A DNA stretch of 64,000 nucleotides from Brachionus plicatilis (GCA_010279815.1 QEOQ01000426.1:354831-418830); one strand, 5' to 3'. Numbered from the stretch's first letter, positions 34,288 to 45,508 are shown. The notes: generated from the letters alone by a model not told the origin. Translations and numbers: made by a program.

Positions 34288-34816
34288 TCAAAAGCCTTCA
34301 ATTTTAATAGAAACATTAGGAATAAAATTTTCGGTGCACGATTTGCATCCTGAACTATCGAAACACTTAAAATAAAATTGTTATTTTTAAATTTAAATTT
34401 TATATTAAAAAATTACGCATTTTTGAGGATATTTGTCCTGGGAACAATCTCTGTCAAACTCACAACTTGGCCTGCATTTTAATGATGTTTTCATTGGAAA
34501 AACTTTATTAATGCATGAACCAGCAACATCATTCGAAGAATCATCTACATTTACACACTTTCTGGTACATCGATCCAGATTGCACTTGCAAAAATAATCA
34601 GAAATTTTTATGGTGATTTAATAAAGATAAAATATTTACACAGGCATAGTTTTCTCCCATTTGCTTGCAATCTTGATCTATAAAACATTGGGGTCTACTA
34701 CATCGGACTAATGGTAAATCTGAAATCTTAGGACATTTAGGATTCTGAACTGCGAGTCCCAAATTTGAAGCTTCAAAGACATGAAGAATTGTCAATACCA
34801 GAAAAAAGCTTTTCAT
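34288..34816 (-). CDS. Secreted double-WAP-domain protein (3 exons)
   Basis: Exons on minus strand: 34,640-34,816; 34,417-34,584; 34,288-34,365. Introns of 55 and 51 bp with GT..AG join to 140 residues. A signal peptide (M-K-S-F-F-L-V-L-T-I-L-H-V-F) is followed by two eight-cysteine whey-acidic-protein cores. The first runs K-C-P ... R-C-S-R-P-Q-C-F-I-D-Q-D-C ... A-C / C-N-L-D-R-C-T-R-K-C; the second C-I-N-K ... K-C-R-P-S-C-E-F-D-R-D-C ... K-C / C-F-D-S-S-G-C-K-S-C. WAP domains are often protease inhibitors or antimicrobial factors (family knowledge); the target is unknown. Both introns fall exactly between the adjacent cysteines 5 and 6, indicating domain duplication with its intron. Confidence 0.85.
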
Positions 34817-35640
34817 TTTTATTTGAATTTTTTTTTGTAAAAATTCTTCTTTTTTAAATGTATTATTCTAATTATTTTCAATCATTGAGTTTTTAAATAC
34901 CATGAGAATCAGTTGGAAATTAATCAAAATACCACTGATTATTTAATTAAAAAAGTAATTCAAGTATTAATATTCTTTCAAAAATTTTTCAAAATTCCCA
35001 TGTTCAATCATCCATAATAATTTTTTTAAATTTTAAAAATTCAATTTGATCTCATGCAGATTATTTTTCTTAATTAAAATCTTTTAAATATAAATATAGG
35101 CAAATTGAAGTTTAAGATCAGGTTTTAAAGATCAAAATATAAAATTTAATATTTTTCTAAAAATCCTTCTCTTTCTATAAAATGAATCATTGTTTGGCAT
35201 AACATTTCTTGTGATGTTTAGTATTTATTATTTTTAAAATTATCAAAATCATTAGATTAATTAATTTTTAAAATTTTAAATGATCTTTTTGATCTTAAAA
35301 TTTGTTTTAATTTTTAATTTGTCGTAATATATTTCATGAAAAAATATTTATTTAAATTTTTTTTTTAATAAATTGCCTTTTTTTGAAAATTCTTGTTTTT
35401 AGAATTATATTAACCCATAAAAGATTCGACTTTCAATATGTTTGACTTTTTATACAATTGTATTTTTTTGAATAAACGAAAATGAAATTTAATTTTTGAT
35501 TGATTCTTCTAATTTAAAAAAAAAAAACATTCACATTACCCGAGAACAAAAACATTTTGCATAATAGGTGAAATATGGTTCACCTAACTGACTATACCCA
35601 GTTTTTCAACTATTGAATATAAATTTAAAACTCTAAATGA
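34817..35640. other. AT-rich sequence, no gene seen
   Basis: Upstream of the WAP gene. No clear promoter element and no coding frame. Confidence 0.35.
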
Positions 35641-35659
35641 ATTATTTTTCTTTTTTTTT

Positions 35660-35735
35660 AAAATTTTTTTTTCATATATATTTATTCTGAACGAGCTCGG
35701 TTCAGATAAACAAATAAACAAATAAATTATTTAAA
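35660..35735 (+). mobile_element. LINE 3' tail
   Basis: T-rich UTR, then tttattctgaacgagctcgg and an (ACAAATAA)n tail, the same terminal signature as the LINE ends at 19,615 and 56,750 with the hairpin arm shortened. A short, strongly 5'-truncated copy. Confidence 0.6.
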
Positions 35736-36530
35736 AGTTAAAAAAAGAATTTTAAATATTTTTTCAAATTTTCAAATAAAAATTAAACTCATTAAAGATT
35801 CCCTTAAGATATTAATTTCAATTATGAAGATTTGAAATTAAAAATGCAGGGAATAATTTTTTAAAAAATAAAATTTACTTAAATACCAGATTTAACAAAA
35901 TTAATGCGGTATTTTGGGGCAAAGGGGTTAAAATTGGTGCAAATCGGTTAAATGGGTTTTATGGGTTATTTTTGGCATAGAAGGGGTAAATTTTTGGAAT
36001 AAAGGGGCGAAACCCTATTTACTCCTTAACCCCAGGAATTCCCCCGGTTAAAGATCAGCACCTTGATTATTGACAGCTGTTATGTTTTTTTATTTATTTA
36101 GATGCTTTAGATCAAGATAAGTTATCAGTCAAATTAGGTTTATTTGGATCAAATTTTTTGATGGTAAAAATCGACAGAAATCAAATTTCTAATTTGACAA
36201 AAGGCCCTGAAATTTTTTTGAAGTCATTTTTCAGCCTCAAAAAGATAAGCACATATCAAGCAAAAAAAAGCCATTTACTCTTCGGATCCTCCATTATATA
36301 AGTATTTAAAAATAATTTAGAACATATGATGTTAATGAGGAAAAATAACACTAAACAAAAGTTGTCACCTGGTTTACAAATATCCCCATCTTACAGTAAA
36401 TTAAATATTTTGACCAAAATACTCAATGGCTTAGTTCCAACCTAAAAAAATTTTAAAAACCTTTGAGATCAAAAAATTATAAAAATTATTTTTAAAGAAA
36501 CAACTCAGATCTTATTTATCAATTTTTTTT
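35736..36530. other. Noncoding; G-rich block at 35,915-36,050
   Basis: Mostly AT-rich. The block 35,915-36,050 is unusual: repeated GGGG and GGG tracts on the plus strand ending in ccccaggaattccccc. No gene seen. Confidence 0.4.
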
Positions 36531-36539
36531 ATTTATTTA

Positions 36540-36610
36540 GTAGGATAAGTAGTAGTAGTAGTCGTGGTTTGACTGTAGCTGGCTAGCCAGCAAGCGTGCT
36601 GATATTTATT
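36540..36610 (-). mobile_element. LINE 3' tail with (TAG)n
   Basis: taagtagtagtagtagtcg followed by cggcta-like hairpin words (gctggctagccagc). Resembles the (ACT)n-tailed LINE end at 9,244. Very short, so tentative. Confidence 0.4.
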
Positions 36611-37229
36611 ATTTTTTGGACACAATCTGTTATCAGATTTTAAAATTTTTTTCCTTTTGTTATAATAAACCACTAAAATATAAATCTAAATATTCTAAAA
36701 TAATTTTAAAAGCAAAAAATTAAAAAAAAATAATTCAAATTATTTTGATATATTTTTTAAAATTAAATAAACGAAATATTTATCAGTCTTTTATGACAAG
36801 GCCACTAAATGTCTGATTAGTCTTCGAATTGCTAAAGAATTTGTGTGTAATTAAAAAAACAAAAAATTTTATAAATTAAATAATCTTTTTTGGTTAAATT
36901 TTTTGAAAAGTGATGTTAAATTAAAGTAAAATTCAAGATTTGAAATCAATTAGAAACTAAAAGTAAAATTGTCATAAAAAAATAAAAGGTGTGCTTGGCT
37001 GTAAAGTAATTTGCCTAAAAAACGAAACTAAAATTACCCGAATGAACACTATCTGATTAAATAGAATAAGCTGAAATGTTTATAACATAATAAAACTTCG
37101 AGAAAAAAAATCATTTTGTCTTTATTACTTGCAATTAAAAAGATAATCTCTAAATTAGGTATAAATTGAAAAAAAAATTTAACTATTTTTAAAATTAATA
37201 AAATATAAAACTAGCTGAATATTTTTAAA

Positions 37230-38954
37230 ATGAAATTTTGGATTGTTATATCCGTAGTTCTACATTGCTTGAGTAGGAATCAAAGCAAAAATCAAATCTT
37301 ATTTTATAAATTATTTTTTATAGCCTCGATAAAATCGAGTGGATTCGATGAAGACTACATCAATTTGATTATGGAAAATGCTTGGAAAACAAATGAAAAA
37401 ATGGCAAATTTTACATCAGAGTCAAGAAGCTTGAAAAATGTCTTCTCCTGCAACACATTTGTCAACACAAGTCCAAGACCAAACAGTGTTCACTCTTTGA
37501 GACCATATGATATTGAATATATAGGAGCGATTGGTGACTCTCTGACCGTAATTTCAACCATTATTTTGGTAAAATAAAATATTTTCTATTTTTGAAAAAT
37601 AAAGGCTGCTAATGGAGCCAAAGCCAGCACTATTTTGGGCTTGATTGAAGAGTGTCGAGGAGTATCGTGGAGCATGGGTGGTGAAAATCCAGACTTGAGA
37701 GAGTCAATTACTTTACCAAGTAAATTAAATAAAAATAAAAAAATTTTAAATTACAATTATTTAACTTTATTTATTTATTTATTAAGACATAATTAAGAAA
37801 TTTAATCCAAGTTTGTATGGTGCATCGATTGGTTCAGGTGGTTCGACATCGTCCAACGCAGTGTTCAATATGGCCAGACCAGGAGAAACTTCTTTGTATT
37901 TAATCTAAAAAAAATATGGAAATTATTTTTTAGCTTTTTTTGCTTATTAATATAAAGTGAAATGTTGACACAGGCAAAAAATTTGGTAAACAAAATGAAG
38001 CAGACAACTAACATCAACTTCAGTCAAGGATGGAAATTGGTTACAATGTTTGTGGGTGGAAATGATTTGTGCAAGGCTTGTAGAGACGTAAATTAAAAAG
38101 AAAAAAATGATTTTTGTTTTAAAATATTTACAAAAAGTCTAAATACACTGCTGATAACTACATGAGAAATATTCGAACTACATTGGACTATTTGAAGGCT
38201 AACTTGCCACGAACTTTGGTCAATTTGGTTATTTCTCTTGACGTAAGTGGCATTGAAACTCTAACTGGCTACACTTGCCGAAATATGCAAAAGTAATTTA
38301 TTTTAATTAGAATTTCCGATTTAGATAAATAGAGAACTTTTTTTCCAAGAACATTCTGTGACTGTGCTCTGTCTGCTTCGTTCCGGCCTACTCTATTGTC
38401 AATTACCCAAGCAATTCAGCAACAAACCGAAGATCTTATTAACTCAGGAGTCTATGACACTTCAGAAGAATTTACAGTTGTTGTTCATCCATTCATGAAA
38501 AATATGAAACCACCAACAAGAGTAATAAAAAAAAAATTTTATTATTGTTTTTTTCTATTTATTAAAAAATTAAAAATTATCTTTAAAAAAAAAAGCCTGA
38601 TGGATCTGGTGATTACACCTACTTTGCTCCAGATTGTTTCCATTTCAGCATTAAAGGTCATGAAGCAGCTGCTATTGAATTGTGGAATAGCATGGTAAGC
38701 ATTTGGGATCAATAAAAGGAAAAAAAATTTATTAAAAAAATTTTAATATTTTAGTTGACTCCAGTCGGACAAAAAAGTGATAAATGGGCGAGTCTTAATC
38801 AAGCGTTGATGTGTCCATCGACTGTAATTTTTATAAAATAATATTTATTTAATTAAACTTTTAATTTAAAAATTTTAATATTAAGAATTCGCCGTTTATC
38901 TTCACCAACAAGAATAGCCGAAAAAGTTTGAAAAGCTTGTTGAAAATATATTAA
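37230..38954 (+). CDS. PLB1: Secreted phospholipase B1-like GDSL lipase, right copy (10 exons)
   Basis: Exons: 37,230-37,272; 37,324-37,547; 37,605-37,719; 37,787-37,895; 37,958-38,087; 38,138-38,292; 38,350-38,521; 38,596-38,694; 38,755-38,823; 38,886-38,954. Every junction is GT..AG and phases close to 394 codons plus TAA. The architecture matches the left copy exactly: signal peptide, G-D-S-L-T-A-A-N-G-A, G-G-N-D-L-C, A-P-D-C-F-H-F-S, and C-P-S-T-N-S-P-F-I-F-T near the end. The one amino-acid difference I noticed is Thr to Ser in exon 2. Transcribed away from the left copy across the 13.3 kb spacer. Both copies look functional. Confidence 0.9.
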
Positions 38955-40018
38955 AAATTTAAACATAATTAAATTAAATTAATCTAATCATTATTGAATA
39001 ATGTTATTAAAAAAACACTTTCTTTTAGCTAAATTATATTTTTCATCTTTAAAATTTAATAAATATTTTCTAAAAAAAATGTTTACTTTTAATTATAATA
39101 AAAAAGATTTGAACACATTTGTAATGATATTCTTTAATGGCATAATTATATTTTTAATAAAGAACCTAACCAGCTCGAATGATTTTAATTTTTTGTTTTA
39201 AATTTAGATAAAAAATTAAAAATTTTGAAAAAAAAAATTTTAGCTAGTTATTTTTTTTTATATTTCTAGATTCAAACTTGGCAAGTTGTAAAAACTCTAA
39301 ATTTAATCTCCTCTTTTGCCTCAAGATTTTGATTCAACCATTTAGTTCAAAATGTTGATGTGACCAAAGGAATTAATAAGGTCAACTCTTTGAGATGGAA
39401 CAATTTTTACCAAATTAATAAAATAAAGAATTTTTTTGTAATGTATTTTATTTACAATACAAATATTTTATTCCACAGTGCACGTTCAGTAAAATATTTA
39501 AGTAAATAAAAAATAATTAGAAATAAAACAATAAATCAAAAAACTACGAGAAAGTGTAATTTTTTGTGATATAATATTATAATATTATACTTGACGCTTA
39601 ACTTCATAGCAATAGATTTTCCTTTAAAAAAGAAAAATACAATTCGGAAAGCGGATATTGAGCACTAAATGGATTTTTTTGAATTCATCCGCAAAATCGC
39701 GTGTATATGAAAAAAAAGTTATCTTAAAAAAAAAATTTTCATTTATTAATCTTTTGTGAACACTAGCTTTAAAAAAAAATAATAAACATGATGGAAATAT
39801 TTTTATAATTTTAATTTGAAAAATTTTAAATTACAGTTTATAAATTTTATCAAAATAAAATTTAATAAAATTAAATAAAATATTTCCGTAAAAGATGATT
39901 AAATATTATTGGCACAAAAAATAAGAAATTTTTTTAATTTTTTTTCTCATAATTGATCTTATTCTTCTTATAAAAATAATTAAATTTGTATTTAAAAATA
40001 ATTAAAAAATATTTAAAA

Positions 40019-40135
40019 TTATGAAGTAGCTCCTTTTGCATTTATGATATTATACTTTTCTCCTAAATAACCAATACAAAGTTTCCCTTTGTTGGTTTTA
40101 AACTCAATAAAGGTATTATCTTGACTTTGAGACAT
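40019..40135 (-). pseudogene. FLYWCH zinc-finger N-terminal fragment
   Basis: ATG at 40,135; 38 codons to TAA at 40,019. The peptide includes F-I-E-F-K-T-N-K-G-K-L-C-I-G-Y-L-G-E-K-Y, close to the first half of FLYWCH-type DNA-binding fingers, which commonly head MULE-type transposon proteins. The cysteine/histidine half (Y-W-x-C) is missing because the frame ends first. Confidence 0.5.
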
Positions 40136-40454
40136 TTCAGTTAAAATAAAAACAAATGAAATCTGGTGACAATTCAAATTTTGTTGCACAATTTATTTAT
40201 GATATTACTTTAAAGACATTGTATGATTTTTCGGAAGTGACTTTTCTAATTATTAATTATTTTGTCGAAATAGGCATTGTCCCAAGTGACCTTGTCGGAT
40301 AGGTCTAGCTACCCACAAAAATATCCTTTCATCACTCGCTTAAATAAACTTTAATTATTAAAAAAAAGTTAAGTTGAATATACTAACAATTTTTTTAAAA
40401 AATTTTTACAAGTTTTAATTCAAAGAGATTTGAATGATCAAATTACTTTTTTTA

Positions 40455-40614
40455 CCGTATTCCCTCTTTAGATTTTGCTGCAACATAAGCTTAGCTACCA
40501 GCTTTTGGACCAAGCACCTAAGTACATCATACATATGCTAAAAAATTTGTAATTTGTTATTTTTATTTACATTTCTTAGTTTGTAGTGCAGCATAATCGA
40601 ACGAGGGAATACGG
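40455..40614. mobile_element. CCGTATTCCC MITE, small copy
   Basis: 160 bp, ends ccgtattccctctttagatt and its relative aatcgaacgagggaatacgg, flanked by TA on both sides. Same family as 56,166-56,674. TA duplication suggests Tc1/mariner mobilisation. Confidence 0.75.
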
Positions 40615-41160
40615 TAATATTTATATTTTTTTTTAATTTCTATAAACTTAAGCATTTTTTCTCAGGAATCTAAATAATTATAGAAGTTATGGCGCTTTAA
40701 AAACATGTATATCCTTCATATTTTCAATTTTTTTTAATTTAATGACAAAAATTGCCATCTTTTACTTAAAATTTAGCAAAAAATGGCAAAATCTATTTTT
40801 TTTTAATTCAAAAAATTCTTATTTTAGAGCTTGAATATTTTATTATTATTTAAATAATCAATGACTAATGGTATAATTAAATAATAAAATAAGTTGAAAA
40901 GTAAAAGACGATTGAAATATTTTAATTTTGATAGGAAGAAGATAAAATAGCAAGGTAACTTCAACACAATTGAGTCGGATATTGTGATATATCTTTATAT
41001 TCTGAAAGTGAATTTAAACAAGAAAAAAAATAGTCTATGCTAGTTACAATTTAGAATTTAGTATAGTTTTTCTCACGCTTTGGGTTTTGGGTTTAGAACC
41101 CTTTAATAATGCGAGAGATATTTGATAATTTTAAGCCTTTTAATTACAGCGTTCTTCAAG

Positions 41161-41475
41161 GCATTGTGAATTTTTGTACAAAAATCAAAAACAAAATATT
41201 AAAAATGCCAAAGCAAAAGTTATGATGGACTAAAGCATGTTCTGTAAATTGTAGCAATTGATACATCCTTTGTAGCACCAATATACTTATTCTGCAAAAC
41301 TCAGAAAATTGTACATTTGGGATATTATACTTTATTAAAAATTAAACTTAACTTTAAGTGGTGGTACAAAGGATGTATCAGTTGCTACAAATTCCAGAAC
41401 ATGTTTGCTAAGCTTTGAAACTTTTAATATTTTGTTTTTGATTTTTGTACAATAATTTTTTAATACCGTTATTTT
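41161..41475. mobile_element. GGCATTGTG foldback MITE, degraded copy
   Basis: Left end ggcattgtgaatttttgtac with inner acatgttctgtaaattgtag and tacatcctttgta. The inverted right half is at 41,358-41,460. The right terminus is eroded and no clean target duplication remains. Confidence 0.6.
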
Positions 41476-42184
41476 TAATAAAAATACCACAATTTTAATA
41501 AAAAATATAACATATAATAAGCTTACCATTAATAATAAAAAAAAACAAAAACACTTCTTTATTAATAGCATCTTACTCTGAATTAATAAAATTATAATTA
41601 TCAAAATTAAAAATAAAAAGTTAAAAAATGGTTATAGATATTAACATTTTATTAAAAACTTAAAAAATTGTGCTGAACTTGTCACATGCTAATGGCTAAA
41701 AGAAGATATTTTTTTGTTCTTGATACAACTCAAAAAAATAATAATTTTTCTTTAATTTTATTAAATTTATTTTATTAAGATATGTTTTTATTAGAATAAA
41801 TTATTTTAATTAAATTTGACTTAACTTTAACAAATAAGATTTTTTTTTATAAGAATAGCGTTATTTTTAAAAAAATTAGGGAAAAAGTTTTTTTAAAATT
41901 AATGAGTGAGGAAAATTATGAACCTTCTTTTAATTCATAATCCACCATGGGACCAATTAATAGTTTGGAGCCTAGAGTAACTCTTAAAAATTAGACTTTT
42001 TCCTCTTGATTTAATATTGATGTTGGTATATTTGTGCGCATGACCAACTAGTCGGCTGATTAATCATATGACCGGTTAGATCGGTCCATTAGGTGATCAA
42101 AATTTCTCTCACCAAATTAACAACATGGTTTGCGTGCTTTCAGAAAAGGTGCACTATATATTATTTATTATGTATTTATTTATT

Positions 42185-42480
42185 TGTATATCTATACCGA
42201 GCTTAAGCTCTTTCAGATTAAAAAAAAAATAAAAATAAAGTTAAATAAGATAAAATAAAAAATAAGAAAAAAATAAAATAAAATTATTATAGTTTAAAAG
42301 GAGATAAATATTAAAATTAAAATTAGATAAATTTTTATAGAGAGCAACAGAATATATATTTTTTTAAATATTTGATGATAAAGCAAAAAAAGAAGAAATA
42401 GTAAGGTAGCAATTACACATTGGATTTGGGTACTCGATGTATCTTGATTCGAATGTTCTGTTCTGTTTTATTGTCTCTTA
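42185..42480 (-). mobile_element. LINE 3' end, right-arm mirror copy
   Basis: Mirror of 19,360-19,660, including the GAGCTTAAGCTC hairpin and A/T-rich tail. Confidence 0.7.
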
Positions 42481-43071
42481 TTTGAATTTCAATGCTGATT
42501 AAAAAGGCTTCTTGAAATTAAATCAAAAAATAAAGTTGAAATTAATTTTTATTGGATTAAATGAGAATTAAGTTGACTTCAAAAGATAAAAATATACATA
42601 AGCTTGTAATTGTTGCTGAGAATATGAATGACACAAAATAACTGCAACAGTTCCTATTTCTAATTTATTCCTTAAGAAAATATTTCACTTTGAAATAAAA
42701 TTCTTTGAAATAAATCCATTTATTTAAATTGAATTAATCTAAATTAGAGATGAATAAATTTTTGCGACAATTGATCTTTGCTGCTATTTGTGCATGTATA
42801 AATAGCCACAAGAGATTGCACACACAATCTCCATATGAATGCATAGTTTCTTGATCAAACTGTGAAAATTGATTCAACCTTGTGAATTTAATAAAATTAG
42901 CCACCACTGGTTGTTGTTTTTTGTTTGTCAATTCTTAATCGATAAAATAGGTTTTGGTAGCTATCTGAAATACCTATCTATAAGTGGTCAATCATTTAAT
43001 TAATTAATCAATCAATTAACAAAAATATTTTCATCATCCCAATCTTCTATCTCTTTCTATTCTCAGTTGAG

Positions 43072-43079
43072 TATATAAA
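43072..43079 (+). promoter_or_regulatory. TATA box of right RASSF copy
   Basis: TATATAAA 53 bp before the ATG at 43,132, preserved in both arms. Confidence 0.65.
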
Positions 43080-43131
43080 CCAAGCATTTGTGTGCCGTCT
43101 TTTCAACCAAAAACAATTAAACTACAAAACA

Positions 43132-44055
43132 ATGGACCAAATTAGAATAAACGTGAACGGAGTTGAAAAAGTAGCCTCTGGTCTGAACAAACAAACAACT
43201 GTTCAAGACATTAAATTTGCCATGTTGTACTCATCTGGCTCTAAAATCACTCTAGACATGCTTAATGAATACGGTCTTTTTGAACAATGGCAATCAAATG
43301 AGCGTCTCTTGGACAACAGTGTTAAAATTTACAAAATTATCAAAATGTGGAAACAAGTGCCAGGCGACCAGCTTAACCAAGTTAAATTCCTAATAAAAAA
43401 AAAACTCTCAAAATCTTCGCACAAACCAGCGACAGAGAGAGAGTTCAAATTGTGTAGCTTGTCGCCAAGTGTTCAAAAGACTTGGAATAGAAATGTTGCG
43501 CAAAATGGCTTCAAGTCGAGTTATGTAAAAAGACAAATGGAAAAATTAAATTGTCAATTTGACCAAGAGGACAGAATGTCGATGAACTCGGTACCTAGCA
43601 GTGCTTGGTCGAGTGCAAATGAAGAGAGTGATCAGGATGATGGTTGTGTGGAGAGACCAAAAAGATATGCCAGTGTTAGACGAACTATTCGCACTAGAAA
43701 TTCTTCAATAAAGAGAATTAGTCAAAATGTACAAGATCAAAAGTTGACAAAATTAGACGAGTTACAACAACTGAAATGTGAATTGAATCAAATTAAACAA
43801 GAGTTGGTCAAGGCTAAACAAAATAGCAGTGATGTTGAAAAGATGAAGAGTCAGTTGAGAAAAATTGATAATTTGATTTTGATCAAAAGCAGTTTGATTT
43901 CAACTCTAGAAAAAGAGCTTCAGCGTCTAAGTTCAATTAATCCAGCTAAATATTGTTTGTCTTCGACCAATTCAGCTTCGTCAATTAGCTCAACTGATAC
44001 TGGAATTAGTTCAGCACAATCAGAAGATGAAACCTGCTTTGAAACTCTTGTTTAA
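43132..44055 (+). CDS. N-terminal RASSF (RASSF7-10 type) protein, right copy
   Basis: Single exon, 307 residues, ATG 43,132 to TAA 44,053-44,055. Same layout as the left copy: N-terminal Ras-association-type domain, Ser-rich linker, coiled coil at ~215-280, Ser/Thr-rich tail. From the two translations I see Glu/Asn, Ser/Thr and Thr/Ala differences, all in the C-terminal third; no stop or frameshift. Two intact near-identical copies imply recent duplication, gene conversion, or two haplotypes joined in assembly. Confidence 0.8.
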   Translation: MDQIRINVNGVEKVASGLNKQTTVQDIKFAMLYSSGSKITLDMLNEYGLFEQWQSNERLLDNSVKIYKIIKMWKQVPGDQLNQVKFLIKKKLSKSSHKPATEREFKLCSLSPSVQKTWNRNVAQNGFKSSYVKRQMEKLNCQFDQEDRMSMNSVPSSAWSSANEESDQDDGCVERPKRYASVRRTIRTRNSSIKRISQNVQDQKLTKLDELQQLKCELNQIKQELVKAKQNSSDVEKMKSQLRKIDNLILIKSSLISTLEKELQRLSSINPAKYCLSSTNSASSISSTDTGISSAQSEDETCFETLV

Positions 44056-44207
44056 ATTTTTTTTTCAAATTTTTTAATTTTAACCATTTTAGAGAAAAAA
44101 ATATTTATTAATAAAAAAATACATTTTAATTTTATTTTTATTATTTTAAACCATCATTCGAAATATAGCTGAAATATATTTTATAAAATTAGATGAAATA
44201 TTTTTAA

Positions 44208-44447
44208 AGTCCTCAAAGGATACCATATCAATCACATAAAATTGTCAAAATTAATCTTCCACCCAAATTGCCAACACTGACCACATACTTACACGGAGCG
44301 AATTAGGACTAAATGGTTATAGATTTAGTAGCATTTTTTCCTCTTAAATTCCCAGGAATGGTTTGTGTACGACAGTTTGAACAATATAATTACAACTGCA
44401 TGACGAAACCACAAATCCTCAAAATTTTTCTATCCTGAACGAAATGG
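44208..44447. other. Unique sequence outside the right arm, no gene seen
   Basis: Less AT-rich than average, but without an open frame I can support. Confidence 0.3.
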
Positions 44448-44448
44448 C

Positions 44449-44600
44449 ATTGTGAATTTTGGTACAAAAATCAAAAACAAAATATAAAAGGTGCCAAAGC
44501 TTAAGTTCTGAAGGACCAAAACATATTCGGTAAATTTTAGCAACTGATACATCCTTTGTACCACCAATATACTGATTCTGCAAAACTGTGCAAAATTCAG
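44449..44600. mobile_element. One-armed GGCATTGTG element
   Basis: Begins ggcattgtgaattttggtac and runs through ttctgaaggaccaaaacat and tacatcctttgtaccacc, but has no inverted second arm. It abuts the start of a further copy at 44,602. Confidence 0.55.
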
Positions 44601-44601
44601 A

Positions 44602-45508
44602 ACATTGTGAATTATAGTTAGTGATGGGAGTTTTCTTGGTTTTTTTGGTTTCCCAAAATTAGTATGCTAAAATTTTGGTAAACCAAAATTAGGAAACCAA
44701 CTTTTGGTAAAACCAAATTTGGCAAACCAGAAATTTGGTAAAACCAAATTTAGCAAACCAATGATTAAGCAGATTACTCATTTAGTATTGCTAGTTGTGT
44801 GTTATATTAAAATTTTTTTAAGTCTTTAAATTAGTTTAAATAATTTAAAAGTAGAATCAACAGTTGAATATTTCACACCTCAACAGTTGTTAAAGCCAGC
44901 CTTATTTTTATAAGTACATTCAAAATAAACATTTCTTTTTTTACTTTTGTCGAAAATGAATCTTAAAAAAAGACTGGATTGATCAAAATAACAAGCTACT
45001 TGAAAATTTAGGGTAAGGATTTTTTCTTAATTTTAGCAATTTTTGGTTTGCCAGGTTTGCTAATTTTGGTTTGCTTATAATTTGGTTTACCAATTTTGGT
45101 TTGCTTATTTTTTGGCAAACCAATTTGGTTTGCCAAAAAATAAGCAAACCAGACCAACCAGGTCTGGTATTGGCCCATCACTAATTATAGTACAACAAAC
45201 AAAAACAAAACAAAAAAAACGCCAGAACTTTAATCTGAACCGACTAAAACATGTTCTGTAAATTGTAGCAACTGATACATCCTTTGTACCACGACTTAAA
45301 GTTGAATTGGATTTTTAATTTAGTATCCCAAATTTACTATTTTCTGAGTTTTGCAGATTTATTGCAGAGTTTTGCAGAATCAGTATATTGGTGGTACAAA
45401 GGATGTATCAGTTGCTACAATTTACCGAATATGTTTTGGACCTTCAGAACTTAAGCTTTGGCACTTTTAATATTTTGTTTTTGATTTTTGTACCAAAATT
45501 CACATTAA
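44602..45508. mobile_element. GGCATTGTG foldback element interrupted by a hAT MITE
   Basis: Starts cattgtgaattatag, is interrupted at 44,619-45,183, resumes tacaacaaacaaaaac and continues as a palindrome (acatgttctgtaaattgtag near 45,250; ctacaatttaccgaatatgt near 45,415) to ccaaaattcaca near 45,505. Removing the insert restores the family order. Confidence 0.65.
44619..45183. mobile_element. hAT-type MITE with 8-bp target duplication
   Basis: Termini TAGTGATGGG and CCCATCACTA with perfect 8-bp duplication ATTATAGT (44,611-44,618 and 45,184-45,191). The terminal word and 8-bp duplication are classic hAT features. The interior is packed with TTTGGTTTGCC/GGCAAACCAAA words in both orientations, able to fold extensively. 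No transposase. Confidence 0.85.

Larger units (their letters stand above)
39815..41862. mobile_element. Right-arm-specific ~2.05 kb insertion
   Basis: Arm homology stops after the phrase ggaaatatttttataatttta near 39,812 and resumes at ttttaaaaaaattagggaaaaag near 41,865. The two are adjacent in the left arm (near 20,170-20,200). The inserted DNA holds a FLYWCH-like fragment, a CCGTATTCCC MITE and a GGCATTGTG foldback copy, so it is itself a patchwork. I could not define the ends of a single element. Confidence 0.65.
36661..44207 (+). repeat. Right arm of large inverted duplication
   Basis: Mirror of 17,613-23,332 with both genes on the plus strand. Collinear except for about 2.05 kb (roughly 39,815-41,862) present only here and the 201-bp retro-insertion present only in the left arm. 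Confidence 0.95.

Noticed and set aside
43090..43131. In-frame extension of RASSF upstream to a GTG
   Set aside because: GTG starts are not expected in this eukaryote, and the region lies only about 10 bp after the TATA box, probably 5' of or at the transcript start.
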